A DNA stretch of 64,000 nt, from NCBI GenBank assembly GCA_960531495.1, contig CAUIJY010000075.1, positions 1,550,001-1,614,000 of the forward strand. Reading direction: 5' to 3'. The DNA comes from Zeus faber (lineage: Eukaryota; Chordata; Actinopteri; Zeiformes; Zeidae). A model generated the notes under the pieces. The model ran no database searches and was not told the DNA's origin. It saw only the letters and a program-made list of their open reading frames with translations. Positions 27,021 through 36,866 of the stretch are shown here, in pieces. Position numbers and translations under genes: made by a program. Positions within the stretch are counted from its first letter, which is position 1, and the number at the start of each line of letters is the position of its first letter.

Positions 27021-27840
27021 GTCACATAGAGTAATGACTGAAGCGTTTAACCGTTCCACCAAATCGACGTTAAAATCAGCTGAAAATGCATTTTTTCCCA
27101 CATGTGTAGACTTTGATGAAAATTATCAGAACTCGAAAAATACATTTTATATGGGCCTAAAACTGGTTGACAAACAAGACATAAGCAGCACATACTAGTT
27201 CATCATTGTATTTAAACTGTCTTTGAGAAAGACTTAAGAAGCAAAATAATTGTTCCTCATATTAATTAAAGTTATATGGTGTACTGCAGCATTCTGAATC
27301 ATTCACCTACAAAGAGACAATGGTTCGGTGTTTCTCTAATTCAGCTCGACAGCAAATCGTCCAAAGTTCTGAAAATGATCATAACTCCACAAATACATGT
27401 TAGATGGGCCTAGAACTCTGTGAGAAAAACTTAAGAAGCACATAATAGTTCATCATATTAATTAAATTTCTATGCTGTACTGCAGTATTCTGAATCATGC
27501 GCCTACAAAGAGACAATGGTTCGGTGTTTCTCTAATTCAGCTAGACAGCAAACGGTCCAAAGTTCGGAAAATGATCATAACTCGAAAAATACATTTTATA
27601 TGGGCCTAAAACTGGTTGGCAAACAACACTTTAGCAGCACATACTAGTTTATCATTGTATTTAAACTGTCTGACACTGTCACATAGAGTAATGACTGAAG
27701 CGTTTAACCGTTCCGCCAAATCGACGTTAAAATCGGCTGAAAATGCGTTTTTTCCCACGTGTAGACTTTGATGAAAATTATCAGAACTCGAAAAATACAT
27801 TTTATATGGGCCTAAAACTGGTTGACAAACAAGACTTTAG
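27021..27840. repeat. Satellite 2 segmental repeat (2,190-bp spacing), copy 2
   Basis: This matches 24831-25650 with the same order of monomer variants. The copies diverge after about 27840, where this copy continues with a CACATAGAGTAATGATTGAAG monomer and the other with CACAGAGTAATGGCTGAAG. Confidence 0.75.
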
Positions 27841-30007
27841 CAGCACATACTAGTTTATCATTGTATTTAAACTGTCTGACACTGTCACATAGAGTAATGA
27901 TTGAAGTGTTTAACCGTTCCGCCAAATCGACGTTTAAATCGACTGAAAATGCGTTTTTTCCCACGTGTAGACTTTGATGAAAATTATCTGAACTCGAAAA
28001 ATACATTTTATATGGGCCTAAAACTGGTTGACAAACAAGACTTTAGCAGCACATACTAGTTCATCATTGTATTTAAACTGACTGACACTGTCACATAGAG
28101 TAATGACTGAAGCGTTCAAACGATTCGCCTTTTCGACGTTTAAATCGGCTGAAAATGCGTTTTTTCTCACGTGTAGACTTTGATGAAAATTATCAGAACT
28201 CGAAAAATACATTTTATTTGGGCCTAAAACTGTTTGACAAACAAGACTTTAGCAGCACATACTAGTTTATCATTGTATTTAAACTGTCTGACACTGTCAC
28301 ATGGAGTAATGACTTAAGCGTTTAACCGATTCGCCTTGTCGACGTTTAAATCGACTGAAAATGCGTTTTTTCCCACGTGTAGACTTTGATGAAAATTATC
28401 AGAACTCGAAAAATACATTTTATATGGGCCTAAAACTGGTTGACAAACAAGACTTTAGCAGCACATACTAGTTTATCATTGTATTTAAACTGTCTTTGAG
28501 AAAGACTTAAGAAGCACATAATAGTTCCTCATATTCATTAAAGTTATATGGTGTACTGCAGCATTCTAAATCATGCGCCTACAAAGAGACAATGGTTCGG
28601 TGTTTCTCTAATTCAGCTAGACAGCAAACGGTCCAAAGTTCGGAAAATGATCATAACTCGAAAAATACATTTTATATGGGCCTAAAACTGGTTGGCAAAC
28701 AACACATTAGCAGCACATACTAGTTTATCATTGTATTTACACTTTCTGACACTGTCACATAGAGTAATGACTGAAGCGTTCAACCGATTCGCCTTTTCGA
28801 CGTTTAAATCGGCTGAAAATGCGTTTTTTCTCACGTGTAGACTTTGATGAAAATTATCAGAACTCGAAAAATACATTTTATTTGGGCCTAAAACTGGTTG
28901 ACAAACAAGACTTTAGCAGCACATACTAGTTTATCATTGTATTTAAACTGTCTTTAGGAAAGACTTAAGAAGCACATAATTGTTCCTCATATTAATTAAA
29001 GTTATATGGTGTACTGCAGCATTCAAAATCATGCACCTACAAAGAGACAATTGTTCGGTGTTTCTCTAATTCAGCTAGACAGCAAATCGTCCAAAGTTCT
29101 GAACATGATCATAACTCGAAAAATACATTTTAAATGGGCCTAAAACTGTTTGAAAAACAACACTTTAGCAGCACATACTAGTTTATCATTGTATTTAAAC
29201 TGTCTGACACTGTCACATAGTAATGGCTGAAGCGTTTAACCGTTCCGCCAAATCGACGTTTAAATCGGCTGAAAATGCGTTTTTTCCCACATGTGTAGAC
29301 TTTGATGAAAATGATCATAACTCGAGAAATACATTTTATATGGGCCTTAAACTGGTTGACAAACAAAACTTTAGCAGCACATACTAGTTTATCATTGTAT
29401 TTAAACTGTCTTTGAGAAAGACTTAAGCACATAATTGTTCCTCATATTAATTAAAATTATATGGTGTACTGCAGCATTCTGAATCATTCACCTATAAAGA
29501 GACATTGGTTCGGTGTTTCTCTAATTCAGCAAGGCAGCAAACCGTCCAAAATTCTGAAAATACTCATAACTCGAAAAATACATTTTATATGAGCCTAAAA
29601 CTCGTTGACAGACAACACTTTAGCAGCACATACTAGTTCATCATAGTATTTAAACTGTCTGACACTGTCGCACAGAGTAATGACTGTAGCGTTTAACCGA
29701 TCCGCCTTTTCGGCGTTTAAATCGGCTGAAAATGCGTTTTTTCCCACATGTGCAGACGTTGATAAAAATAATCATTACTCGAAAAATAAATGTTAGAAGG
29801 ACCTACAACTGTTTGACAAACAACACTTTAGCAGCACATACTAGTTCATCATAGTATTTAAACTGCCTGACACTGTCACACAGAGTAATGACTGCAGCGT
29901 TTAACCGATCCGCCTTTTCGACGTTTAAATGGGCTGAAAATGCGTTTTTTAACTCGACAAATACATGTTTGACCTTTTGTCTGATCCTGCCACACAGAGT
30001 AATTCGT

Positions 30008-31050
30008 GGAGATTTTATTTTTTATTTATTTATTTTCAACCCATCCTGTCAGCATGCTGGGCATACAACAAAGAGTATTTGCATGCCATTGCATCTAGGA
30101 CGGAGTTAGTCCGCAAGTGTAGCTCAAGTTCTCCACCTGCAATGCAACACTTTATTAATTCTTAAATCATCAAGAACTGCTGCAATAATTCTGTCCAGTG
30201 GATGACCTGTAGGATGACAAGAGCACAGTTTTTGGTCAAAGAGAACCACCACCAACCCCCCTCTTTGGAAAACTATTTATCATGTTTGGGTCTATAAACA
30301 ACTGATCACTACCCCAAGAGGGAGAGAATCATGGCCGGTGAGACAATTAAACATAGAACCTGAAAACATTTACACAAAAAAATTAACATTGGACGACAAC
30401 ATGTAATGAAAAACAGTTGATTAGGTCCAGGAAAACTGGAATGACAAATGGTCACCTGGCCTCTTCCTGTCATAGTTATGGCAGTAAATGAGGGAGAAAA
30501 GGAGAGTAATGCAACCAGAAGGCTGCTGGGGTGCATTCAAAGAAGGTGTGGTGGTGTGTGCATGTGTGTGTGTGTGTGATAGGACCGCCTGTCTGTCCAT
30601 CCCGGAAAACCCCAGTGCTAAATGTGTACTGTTGCCTATTGCAGTCAAAATTGCGGGGTTGGGGATGCAAGTCCTTCAGGCAAGTCGACCCTGAATCACT
30701 CACACCCCTCCTGCCCCGCAGACCCTGGTCTGGTGGAGTGTTGCTTGGAGTAGGATTCGTGTGCGAGTGTATGCATTCTAAGCCAATATGAGTCGGATTA
30801 ACATTTCGTAACGGACGAGAAGCACGCTGGGGCAGGAGCGTGACAGGCAAGATGGCAGCTGCCCGCTGCATCCCCACCTATATAGCTTGCACCCCACCCA
30901 TCCCGCAAGCCCTAGGCCTATTGTGTGGTGTATTTGTGAATATAAGTTTTGGCACTGGGAGAGATAGGCGAATCGCGACCAGATCGATGCAGGGGCGCGG
31001 CGCCCAAACACACAACCACGCCCCACACCAACACAGTGTGGGGCGCACAT
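30008..31050. other. ~1-kb unique insert splitting a satellite 2 monomer
   Basis: A degenerate A monomer runs to CACACAGAGTAAT near 30003. Non-satellite sequence follows, and then the continuation expected for the same monomer (TTTTAACCTAACCGCCTTTTCAGC...) resumes near 31055. The insert starts with an A/T-rich TTTTATTTATTTATTTTCAA stretch and has a short GT run and a CG-rich 3' part. I see no open frame with a recognisable domain, no clear terminal repeats and no obvious target-site duplication. It could be an old transposon remnant or a filler captured during break repair. Confidence 0.6.
30563..30578. repeat. (GT)n microsatellite
   Basis: A short GT run lies inside the insert. The flanking ~250 bp is also GT-rich (GGTGTGGTGGTGTGTGC). 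Confidence 0.8.
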
Positions 31051-31110
31051 ACAAGCTTTTAACCTAACCGCCTTTTCAGCATTTTAAATCGTCTGACAAT
31101 ACGTTATCTT
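31051..31110 (+). repeat. Isolated satellite 2 relic
   Basis: AACCTAACCGCCTTTTCAGC, ATTTTAAATCGTCTGA and AATACGTTA correspond to the A-monomer core (TTTAACCGATCCGCCTTTTC, GACGTTTAAATCGGCTGA, AATGCGTTTT) with more divergence than array members. It marks the far side of the 30.0-31.05 kb insert. Confidence 0.6.
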
Positions 31111-32365
31111 CTATCTTCTCTCTTCTATCCTCCTTTCCCTCATGAAAATGAGGGAGTGGATGAAGGTAGAGTGTACAGCTCGATCCGGCGTAGTAAGTTG
31201 AGTAAGTAAAGGACGTTTATGAAAATGAAAGATGAAGTTGGTTAAAACCCATCCCCCCATCCCCAATTGGTTAAAACCAATTAGGATTTTTATTGGAAGA
31301 AAACAAAGAAAATAAAAGGAGTTTATTCCAAAAAATGGGTGGAGCTATGCCCCATAAATTCAGATGTGCCGAGGAGCTAACTTCATTCTGAACCTACAGA
31401 AGACCCTGACACAAAGTAGGAACACAAGACACCTCTAAATACTTACCTATTAAACGTAACCTTTTATTTTTTTTTTATAATTTACCATACCAACCTTGAC
31501 ATGGCATAATTGCATGAAGCATTAGTAAATTGGTCATTCAAAATTAATGTTTAGCAAAACTCTTAACATAAATCATTCTAAATTAATGCTTAGCAAAACT
31601 CTTTGCCTACCCACAATCGAGCATAACCCAAATTGAACTCCAATTGGCTATGGGACACACTCCGAGGCTTGATCAACCACGGGAGGGCCTTCCTCAGGCG
31701 AGGGTGTCTAGTGATAATGGTCAAACACCTCATGGTCCTGGGGTCCACTACTGATGATGTGTCCCAAAAATTCAGACCCAATCCTGATACAGAAATACAG
31801 TTTCAAAACTGATTTAAAAGCCAGATTAAAAAAATCTGTTCCAATACAAACACAGAAATACAGTTAAAAACCAACTTAAAAGCCATACTAAAAAATTTAG
31901 ATGCAACCAAAACACGGTTGTTCTGCCTCCCGGTGCGCCCCCCGCGCAGTCAGTATTGCAACATCATAGCATTTGGATGATAGTATAATAATATAATAGT
32001 AAAATCAGAACAGGCATAAACAGATCAAGGCACACTCAGCCAATCTGATCATGTCCCAGACCCGGATTAACATCTCTTCCATCAGCCTCTTCACTGCCCT
32101 TGAGAAAGCACAATTTGTGAGATAATTCATGTTATTGTTGTATGTATACAATGTGGGAGCTATGACAACGTATTAACACGTTATCTACATCTGCATAGAG
32201 ATTGATCGTTTATCTGCATATTTCTCTACTGTTCCACAGTTTTACACCGCTTTCATTAACGATACCAAAAGTGCGCTCCTGTCTCTGGGTACTTATTGCA
32301 AGAGTGTTTAGCTCGCTGTATAGCCAAGTACAGCTACATGTGGTGAGGGCTTAAGAGTAAAAAGA
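31111..32365. other. Unassigned AT-rich stretch with two local tandem duplications
   Basis: I recognise no gene here. Two imperfect tandem duplications are visible. AATTAATGTTTAGCAAAACTC near 31541 repeats at about 31580 with ~38-bp spacing. A ~64-bp unit beginning ACAGAAATACAGTT repeats at about 31788 and 31852. A short inverted repeat, GGTTAAAACC/AATTGG, lies at 31225-31300. Confidence 0.5.
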
Positions 32366-32429
32366 TTGGCCTCACCTCAAGGCATTGCTGAGAGCAATGA
32401 TGTCAGAACACCCAGGGCCCACGGAACCC

Positions 32430-32732
32430 TCAGACCCCTCGAAAGGCTGAGGCTCCACAGAACTCGTGGGCCCAAACAGACAGCCAGGCTTGGAGGAACG
32501 GGCAAAAGGCCTGGACCGCAGTGGCAGTACAACTTTGAGTGCGCAAAGCGGGCTTGGCAACGCATCCAGCAGGTCCTTCAAGTCGGCCAACAAGGCCATT
32601 AAGTCGGGCCAATAAGACCCTTAAATTAGCCAGCAGGTCTATCAAGTCCAGAAGGTGAAACGTCAGTGCAATCACAGTGGCATGCGCTAGAGCCGCAGTT
32701 GCACGTATGTAGGCTGTGAGAGAAAAATGCAC
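32430..32732 (-). pseudogene. Leucine-heptad coding-like fragment on 21-bp repeats
   Basis: Four ~21-bp units (plus-strand starts near 32567, 32587, 32608 and 32630) encode heptads on the minus strand such as LRVLLAR and LNGLVGR, that is, a leucine-rich amphipathic pattern. One unit is 22 bp long; it shifts the frame, and the heptad pattern then continues in the neighbouring frame down to about 32372 (LLADLKDLLDAL). This suggests a once-continuous coiled-coil coding segment broken by a 1-bp insertion. I do not recognise the protein, and no splice sites or start stand out. It directly precedes and overlaps the start of the LTR at 32715. It may be chance reading of a small minisatellite. Confidence 0.3.
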
Positions 32733-33139
32733 ATGATCAACTATTTGAATGAGGTTTTACATGTTTTATACAGGACAATAGCCTTTTGTATGTTACTTAG
32801 TTATAAAACTCGTTGTCTATGGGTTTTTATGAGTCACTCAGAGTTAATATAAAGAGACAAAAAAATTGTCTGTGTGTGTCTGTGTGTAAAAACTGTCTAA
32901 AACATTTCAGTTGTAGTATTGGAAAAACCAGACCACATTCCATCCTTCACTTAACCTTGTGTGGAGATAAGGATAAGGACAAGAGGGACTTAAAAGAGCG
33001 TTGTGTGTTTGTTTTATGGTACAGTAGGATTGTGTCTGTGACCGAAGTTTGACTGTTAAATCACTGTTTGGGGGAACACCCAGGGATATGACTGAGGATC
33101 AGAGTTGTAAATGACACCTGACACACAACCTCTCTTTGG

Positions 33140-33145
33140 TATAAA
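33140..33145 (+). promoter_or_regulatory. TATA box of LTR 2
   Basis: TATAAA lies 86 bp upstream of AATAAA. Transcription would be expected to start near 33170, making a ~75-bp R region. Confidence 0.5.
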
Positions 33146-33225
33146 GCCCTCTTCGTCAGTAATAGGGGTAGACTGATCAGAACACTGCTTTGAAGCATGA
33201 CGGTATCTTTCTCTTTATTTTGCAG

Positions 33226-33231
33226 AATAAA
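33226..33231 (+). promoter_or_regulatory. Polyadenylation signal of LTR 2
   Basis: AATAAA is followed by a T/G-rich stretch (CTCAGTTTTGTTTTCCTGT), as expected for the R/U5 boundary of an LTR. Confidence 0.5.
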
Positions 33232-33313
33232 TATCTTTAATACTCTCAGTTTTGTTTTCCTGTAGCGGGCAGATTAACCTCACCGACCACCTAGGATAAT
33301 TTATCCAACAATC

Positions 33314-33333
33314 TGGCGACGATGATGAGACTC
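33314..33333 (+). promoter_or_regulatory. Primer-binding site, tRNA-Ser-like (element 2)
   Basis: TGGCGACGATGATGAGACTC starts three bases after the LTR end. From memory it matches the complement of the 3' end of a vertebrate tRNA-Ser (CGACGAGGATGGGATTC plus CCA) at about 17 of 20 positions. The position relative to the LTR is right for a retroviral primer site; the tRNA assignment is an inference. Confidence 0.5.
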
Positions 33334-33520
33334 TCTTCATGTCCAGGTTGTGTGCCCAGCGGCAGTCAGAGACCGGCCGTAAGATATCCAACAAGGAGTC
33401 GTCTGGACAGGTCCAGCAAAGGCAACACAAGATTCCCGAAAAGTGAAGGTGACGACTCACTGAGATATTGTTCCGATCAGGGAAGATCTGAGTAAGCTTA
33501 AAGATTGAATCAATCTAGAG
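33334..33520 (+). other. Probable leader remnant of element 2
   Basis: Non-coding sequence between the primer-binding site and the hAT end at 33521. No gag-like frame is visible, so the internal part of element 2 is cut off here. Confidence 0.35.
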
Positions 33521-33954
33521 CAGGGGTCGGGAACCTATGGCTCGCGAGCCAATTACGGCTCTTTTGATGACGGTATATGGCTCGCATACAATTTTGAGCT
33601 AAAATTTTTCATCACAATTAACAAGTAATAAATTATTATTCTGTGTCATTTTAAAGTAAAACAGGTAAGAGAAATTACAACTTGAAAATAAAATTCAAAA
33701 TATAAATGTGGCGGACAAAGTAGTCAAGCACCGGCTGCGGACAACATAAAGACTCCGGGGCGCCATTTACTCGGTGCCCTGCCCCTACCGGGTCTCTGCT
33801 CAGGCGCAACTTGTGGAAGTCTCTGCCCACAGGTAAGGGCTTAGGGAAGGAGATGGCTGTGGTGCGCCGACATGGCGAAAGTTTTACTGTTCATTTCAAC
33901 TTGCGGCACGCAGGCCACAATTATATGTATCACTGAGGATCATTATAATAATTG

Positions 33955-34172
33955 TGGATAATAATGATCCTCTTGGGAGCAGGAGGAATGGCGTTCCACT
34001 GCTGGACTGCTTACGAGCCCATGCGCCGATCCCCTCTGTAAGACAGACAAACATTAAGAAAACTCCCTGCCTCGAGTCGGACCAATCAGCTGAACAAAAG
34101 TGGACAGAAGTCGAAAAAACTTCAATATGTATGTGACAAATAATCTCTTGAACTTGAACTTGAACTTGAAAC
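33955..34172 (+). mobile_element. Retroposon-like 3' tail inserted in the hAT relic
   Basis: ATGTGACAAATAATCT is followed by four copies of CTTGAA (34147-34171), resembling the 'tgtgacaaataaa + short tandem repeat' tails of fish CR1/L2/Rex-type elements. The upstream boundary is a guess. Confidence 0.35.
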
Positions 34173-34245
34173 TGAAGACCAGCTGATTCTTAAAACTTGG
34201 AACGAGCGTCCCGTCACACAGCACACAATGCAGCGTGTGAGTAAT

Positions 34246-34395
34246 GCCGTATTGACCATGTTTGGCTTTACAAATGCATGTGAGCAGTCTTTCTCGCATC
34301 TGAGAAACATTAAGACCATCCTACGCTTAAGTTTAACTGATGGAAGCCTCAACGCCTGCATTAAGCTTAACCTCACAACGTATGATCCAGACTAG
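34246..34395 (+). pseudogene. hAT transposase C-terminal (dimerisation) fragment
   Basis: A 49-codon open stretch ends in TAG at 34393. It contains LTMFGFTNACEQSFSHLRNI, then LRLSLTDGSLNACIK and TTYDPD. These match the conserved C-terminal hAT dimerisation region (CEQ-FS-x-K/R-I-K, then R-x-x-L-x-D-x-x-L), as in GTF2IRD2- and ZBED-type proteins. The usual ~600-residue transposase is otherwise absent: no BED finger or RNase H-like core is visible. It is a dead remnant. Confidence 0.75.
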
Positions 34396-35275
34396 AAGGC
34401 CATCAGCAAAACGAAGGAGCACCAGAAGTTGCATTAATGGTAAAAAGTATTTCATTTATTATTGGTTAGCTACAGTATAAGAACAATATTATGAAGAAGA
34501 ATAAAGAGAAATGTATTATATAGAGGGCTTTTTTAAGTACTCAGAGATGTGTTGTACATTAAAAATGTATGCCTTACTTATGAAGTAGCCAATTTTGCAT
34601 TGATCAAGAGAATCGTGGTTTTTGTCTGTTTATTTGCTTTATGTTATCCAATAATAAAATCGACATTATTAAATACATGATTATTATAGATTATTCTTGA
34701 CCCATCCTAGCAAAAGCGTTGAATGAATGAATCCTTGGGTGATTGAAATGGTGTTTGAGGCGTGTGACCGCCTGGCCGATGGATCACTCTGGAGCACGTA
34801 TGGATGAGATGAGTTCGGAGACATTTTATCAGTGTCTCGGGGTATGTTTAGCTACATGGCTGATGAAAATCGCGATTAAAAACAAGCAAATGTATAAATG
34901 TGAGATACAGTAAGCATAGTATGTGTGTTGTACACAACATGTCAAACTAGTTTCCCACAGGAGTCCTTGGTTTAAAAGTAGCGTTATAATCTAAATATCT
35001 GGTAGGATTTCTGGAAAGGATACTGTAAGGCTTTAAATTTATTTGAAAAAAATATAACAAGGCGAGAGAGCTGTAAAGTTAGTTGACAGGCTGAAATGAT
35101 TATGGAAGTTGATGTGAAAGACAATGAAAGTGGGAAAGTTAGCAAATGATGCATTTGGGATTCTTTGTTAAGGATGGAAGTTGGAGCAAAGAGAGTTGTA
35201 AAAGTCATTTTAGTAAAATATTGGTTCAGCAGAGGAAGCTAGCTAACTTATGAGTTAACCCGGACTAACTTCCGG
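34396..35275. other. Unassigned AT-rich stretch
   Basis: No recognisable gene or repeat. Short frames on both strands have no domain features. Confidence 0.4.
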
Positions 35276-35566
35276 GTGCGCCGTAGTATGGACACACCGG
35301 CTCTGCATTCAACTCTTAGTTTTGTGTTTATTACTATTTGTATTGTTCTTATTTTTGCATGCAGTGCACTGTCGCTATTACAATATGAACGACAAGCACT
35401 CCTGGACGTCTGTTCGACACCTCATACGGACTTTTTCGCAACTTACCGGAGTACGTACTAAGATCTCTTTGTCCTGCCGCCACTGTGTTTACCAATACGC
35501 CGACGGAGGAGAAAGACAAGAGGAAAACCTGCCGGAATTCTATGCAGATCTCGGAGGAGATACTAA
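35276..35566 (+). pseudogene. Non-LTR retrotransposon ORF N-terminal fragment (LINE)
   Basis: Across three frames the segment resembles the N-terminus of fish LINE polyproteins: a leader with YERQALLDV, then an arginine-rich run (RRRRRKTRGKPAGILC, 35498-35545) that usually sits just before the endonuclease domain. Frame changes occur near 35400 and 35460, and the endonuclease and RT are missing because sequence of another repeat family begins at about 35567. The assignment rests on the arginine-rich block and is moderate to low. Confidence 0.4.
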
Positions 35567-36242
35567 AAAAGTGAATAGGTTTGATCTTGAGTGTGTAAAG
35601 TTTTGTGATTTTTCGAGTTTCTTAAGGCCCCAAAAGTCAGGTTAACACTTCAATTCAACACAGTGCCATGCCCACATTGTGTGACGAAAACCCAATGTTT
35701 TAATAAATTTAATCCCCAAAGTGTCTTGTAGACACTCGCGAACTTTGAAGTCGATCTGATGAATCCCCTAGGAGTTTGCGCACATTAAATCCAATATGGC
35801 CACCTTCCTGTTGGTTGGGTGTCGGTCATGGCGGCAATATAATTTTTTTTGAGTCTAGTGATGTTACATTAATATACCCAATTTCATGTTAAAAAGTGAA
35901 TAGGTTTGATGTTTTGAAATTTTCAACAGGGCGTGTCCGGTCATTTTGCCATGCCCAAGCACGGAACCCATAGAATATCAATTGCCACACTGGGACTGAC
36001 GAGTGCACAAAGTTTCGTGAATTTCCAAGTATCTTTTGGAACATGAAATTTAACGTGTTGCCACGCCCACACCGTGTGCCAAAAAATATATATATTTTGA
36101 TAATGTTAAGCTGTGAAGGTGTCTTGTAGACACTCGTCAAGTTTGAAGCCGATCCGATAAATCGCCAAGGAGGAGTTTCGCTAAAGTACAAAACATAAAT
36201 ATGACTAAAAAGTCAGGAAAATTAAAAATGGCCGACTTCCTG
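35567..36242 (+). repeat. Non-coding interspersed repeat family R, left copies
   Basis: At least two partial tandem units are present. Hallmarks are AGTGAATAGGTTTGAT, the hairpin GTGTCTTGTAGACAC (35722 and 36119), CCACGCCCACACCGTGTG and ATGGCCGACTTCCTGTTGG. Related units occur at 45226-45955 (same strand) and 46015-46375 (opposite strand), so the family brackets the endogenous retrovirus. No coding capacity; possibly a non-autonomous transposon. Confidence 0.75.
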
Positions 36243-36486
36243 TTGGGTTTTGTGAGTAAAAAAAAATATATATATATATACATATACTATAACTATTACG
36301 TACTACATATAACTATACTACTATAACTATAACATTACAGATTGAACTAATCCTCGATAGCAAAACTATATGTGTGTATACTACAGTATACATTACATAA
36401 ATTTATTCATGTACATTACTATCATTCATATAGTGGGTAATTATGAAATACAGTTTTATTGATCAGTCAGAGCCAAAATTAAAACA
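36243..36486. repeat. AT-rich spacer with (TA)n
   Basis: A short (TA)n run lies near 36263, followed by imperfect TATAACTA repeats. Nothing else is recognisable up to the LTR at 36487. Confidence 0.6.
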
Positions 36487-36845
36487 TGTCTAAAGACACT
36501 GGGTGTAACTACGCAACCAGTTAGAAACCGGCACTGAAACGGTTAATCTGGCGCACACACAGCGGGGAGTCTGAAACTAGATACTCGGGAGATGGGAAAT
36601 AACAAAGGCGGGACCGCCTCGCAAAGGGGGGTCTGTCATTTGTAACAAAGTGACGAGGAAACAAAGTTTCTGCAGACTCCTGGGTGAAATGTATGCTAGA
36701 TGAGACACGCAGCTTAGGACTAACCACGTCGACGTAAAACGTTTTTTATTTTTTGGTAGATTCTCAAACCGTCCTATAAACTCTCCGTAGCTCAAAGTTC
36801 CAGTTTCATCCCATCATTCCGGATTTGGAAATTTTGAACACGACA
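36487..36845 (+). mobile_element. 5' LTR of element 1 (TGTC...GACA)
   Basis: A 359-bp candidate LTR begins TGTCTAAAGACA and ends GAACACGACA, so its ends form the short inverted repeat TGTC/GACA. AAT and then the primer-binding site follow. A TATAAA lies at 36775, about 70 bp before the end. No canonical AATAAA is seen. The start is inferred from the TG rule and the inverted ends; without a second LTR it cannot be confirmed. Confidence 0.55.
36775..36780 (+). promoter_or_regulatory. TATA box in LTR 1
   Basis: TATAAA within GTCCTATAAACTCTCC, correctly placed for transcription starting near 36805. Confidence 0.4.
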
Positions 36846-36848
36846 AAT

Positions 36849-36866
36849 TGGTGACCCCGACGTGAT
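36849..36866 (+). promoter_or_regulatory. Primer-binding site, tRNA-Trp (exact)
   Basis: TGGTGACCCCGACGTGAT is the exact 18-base complement of the vertebrate tRNA-Trp 3' end, the primer type known from avian leukosis viruses. It starts three bases after the LTR end. This fixes the LTR/leader boundary. Confidence 0.9.

Larger units (their letters stand above)
3358..30007. repeat. Satellite 2: A/B/C mosaic tandem array
   Basis: This is about 26.6 kb of tandem monomers, each opening with ATGGGCCTA or ATGGGCATA. A monomers (~206-208 bp) carry AAACTGTCTGACACTGTCAC, a TTTTCGACGTTTAAATCG core and CCCACGTG or CCCACATGTG. B monomers (~196 bp) carry AGAAGCACATAATAGTTCAT, CTGTACTGCAGCATTCTGAA and ATGGTTCGGTGTTTCTCTAA. 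C monomers (~253 bp) are A-to-B hybrids. Subfamilies change along the array: A monomers with CACACAGAG and CTCATACC variants dominate 3.4-8.3 kb and 15.1-17.0 kb, while CACATAGAG and CTCGAAAAATA variants dominate elsewhere. Open frames of ~63 codons occur on both strands of A monomers, but the monomer length is not a multiple of three and nothing suggests a protein. Confidence 0.95.
32715..33310 (+). mobile_element. Retroviral LTR (element 2), TGT...ACA
   Basis: This 596-bp stretch begins TGTGAGAG and ends TTTATCCAACA. It is followed by ATC and a primer-binding-like site. It has the internal order of an LTR: a TATA box (TATAAA, 33140), a polyadenylation signal (AATAAA, 33226) about 86 bp later, and then a GT-rich U5. 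The ends fit the TG...CA rule. The 5' boundary is less certain than the 3' one, because no second full LTR copy is available for comparison. A similar 15-bp start, preceded by a purine tract, occurs at 47223. Confidence 0.6.
33521..34395 (+). mobile_element. hAT-family DNA transposon relic
   Basis: The left end CAGGGGTCGGGAACCTATGG, followed by CTCGCGAGCC and TACGGCTCTTTTGATG, is the typical terminal sequence of hAT elements of the Zaphod/GTF2IRD2/ZBED group. At 34246-34395 there is a C-terminal transposase piece in the same orientation. The middle (about 33640-34172) does not look like transposase and includes a retroposon-like tail. I could not find a right terminal repeat or an 8-bp target duplication, so the right end given is only the end of the coding relic. 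Confidence 0.6.

Noticed and set aside
3391-29450. Dozens of 60-87 codon open frames in satellite 2 as a gene family
   Set aside because: They recur with the monomer on both strands, monomer length is not a multiple of three, and there is no domain, signal peptide or promoter context.
3358-29950. CENP-B box in satellite 2
   Set aside because: No match to the TTCG...CGGG box pattern; TTCG occurs only within TTTTCGACG.
3358-30007. CRISPR-like array
   Set aside because: Monomers abut directly with no unique spacers, unit length is ~200 bp, no cas genes, and the setting is eukaryotic.
30476-31067. Several overlapping 70-130 codon frames in the 30-31 kb insert
   Set aside because: Overlapping frames on both strands with low-complexity THTH or VCVC runs from a GT repeat; no family resemblance.
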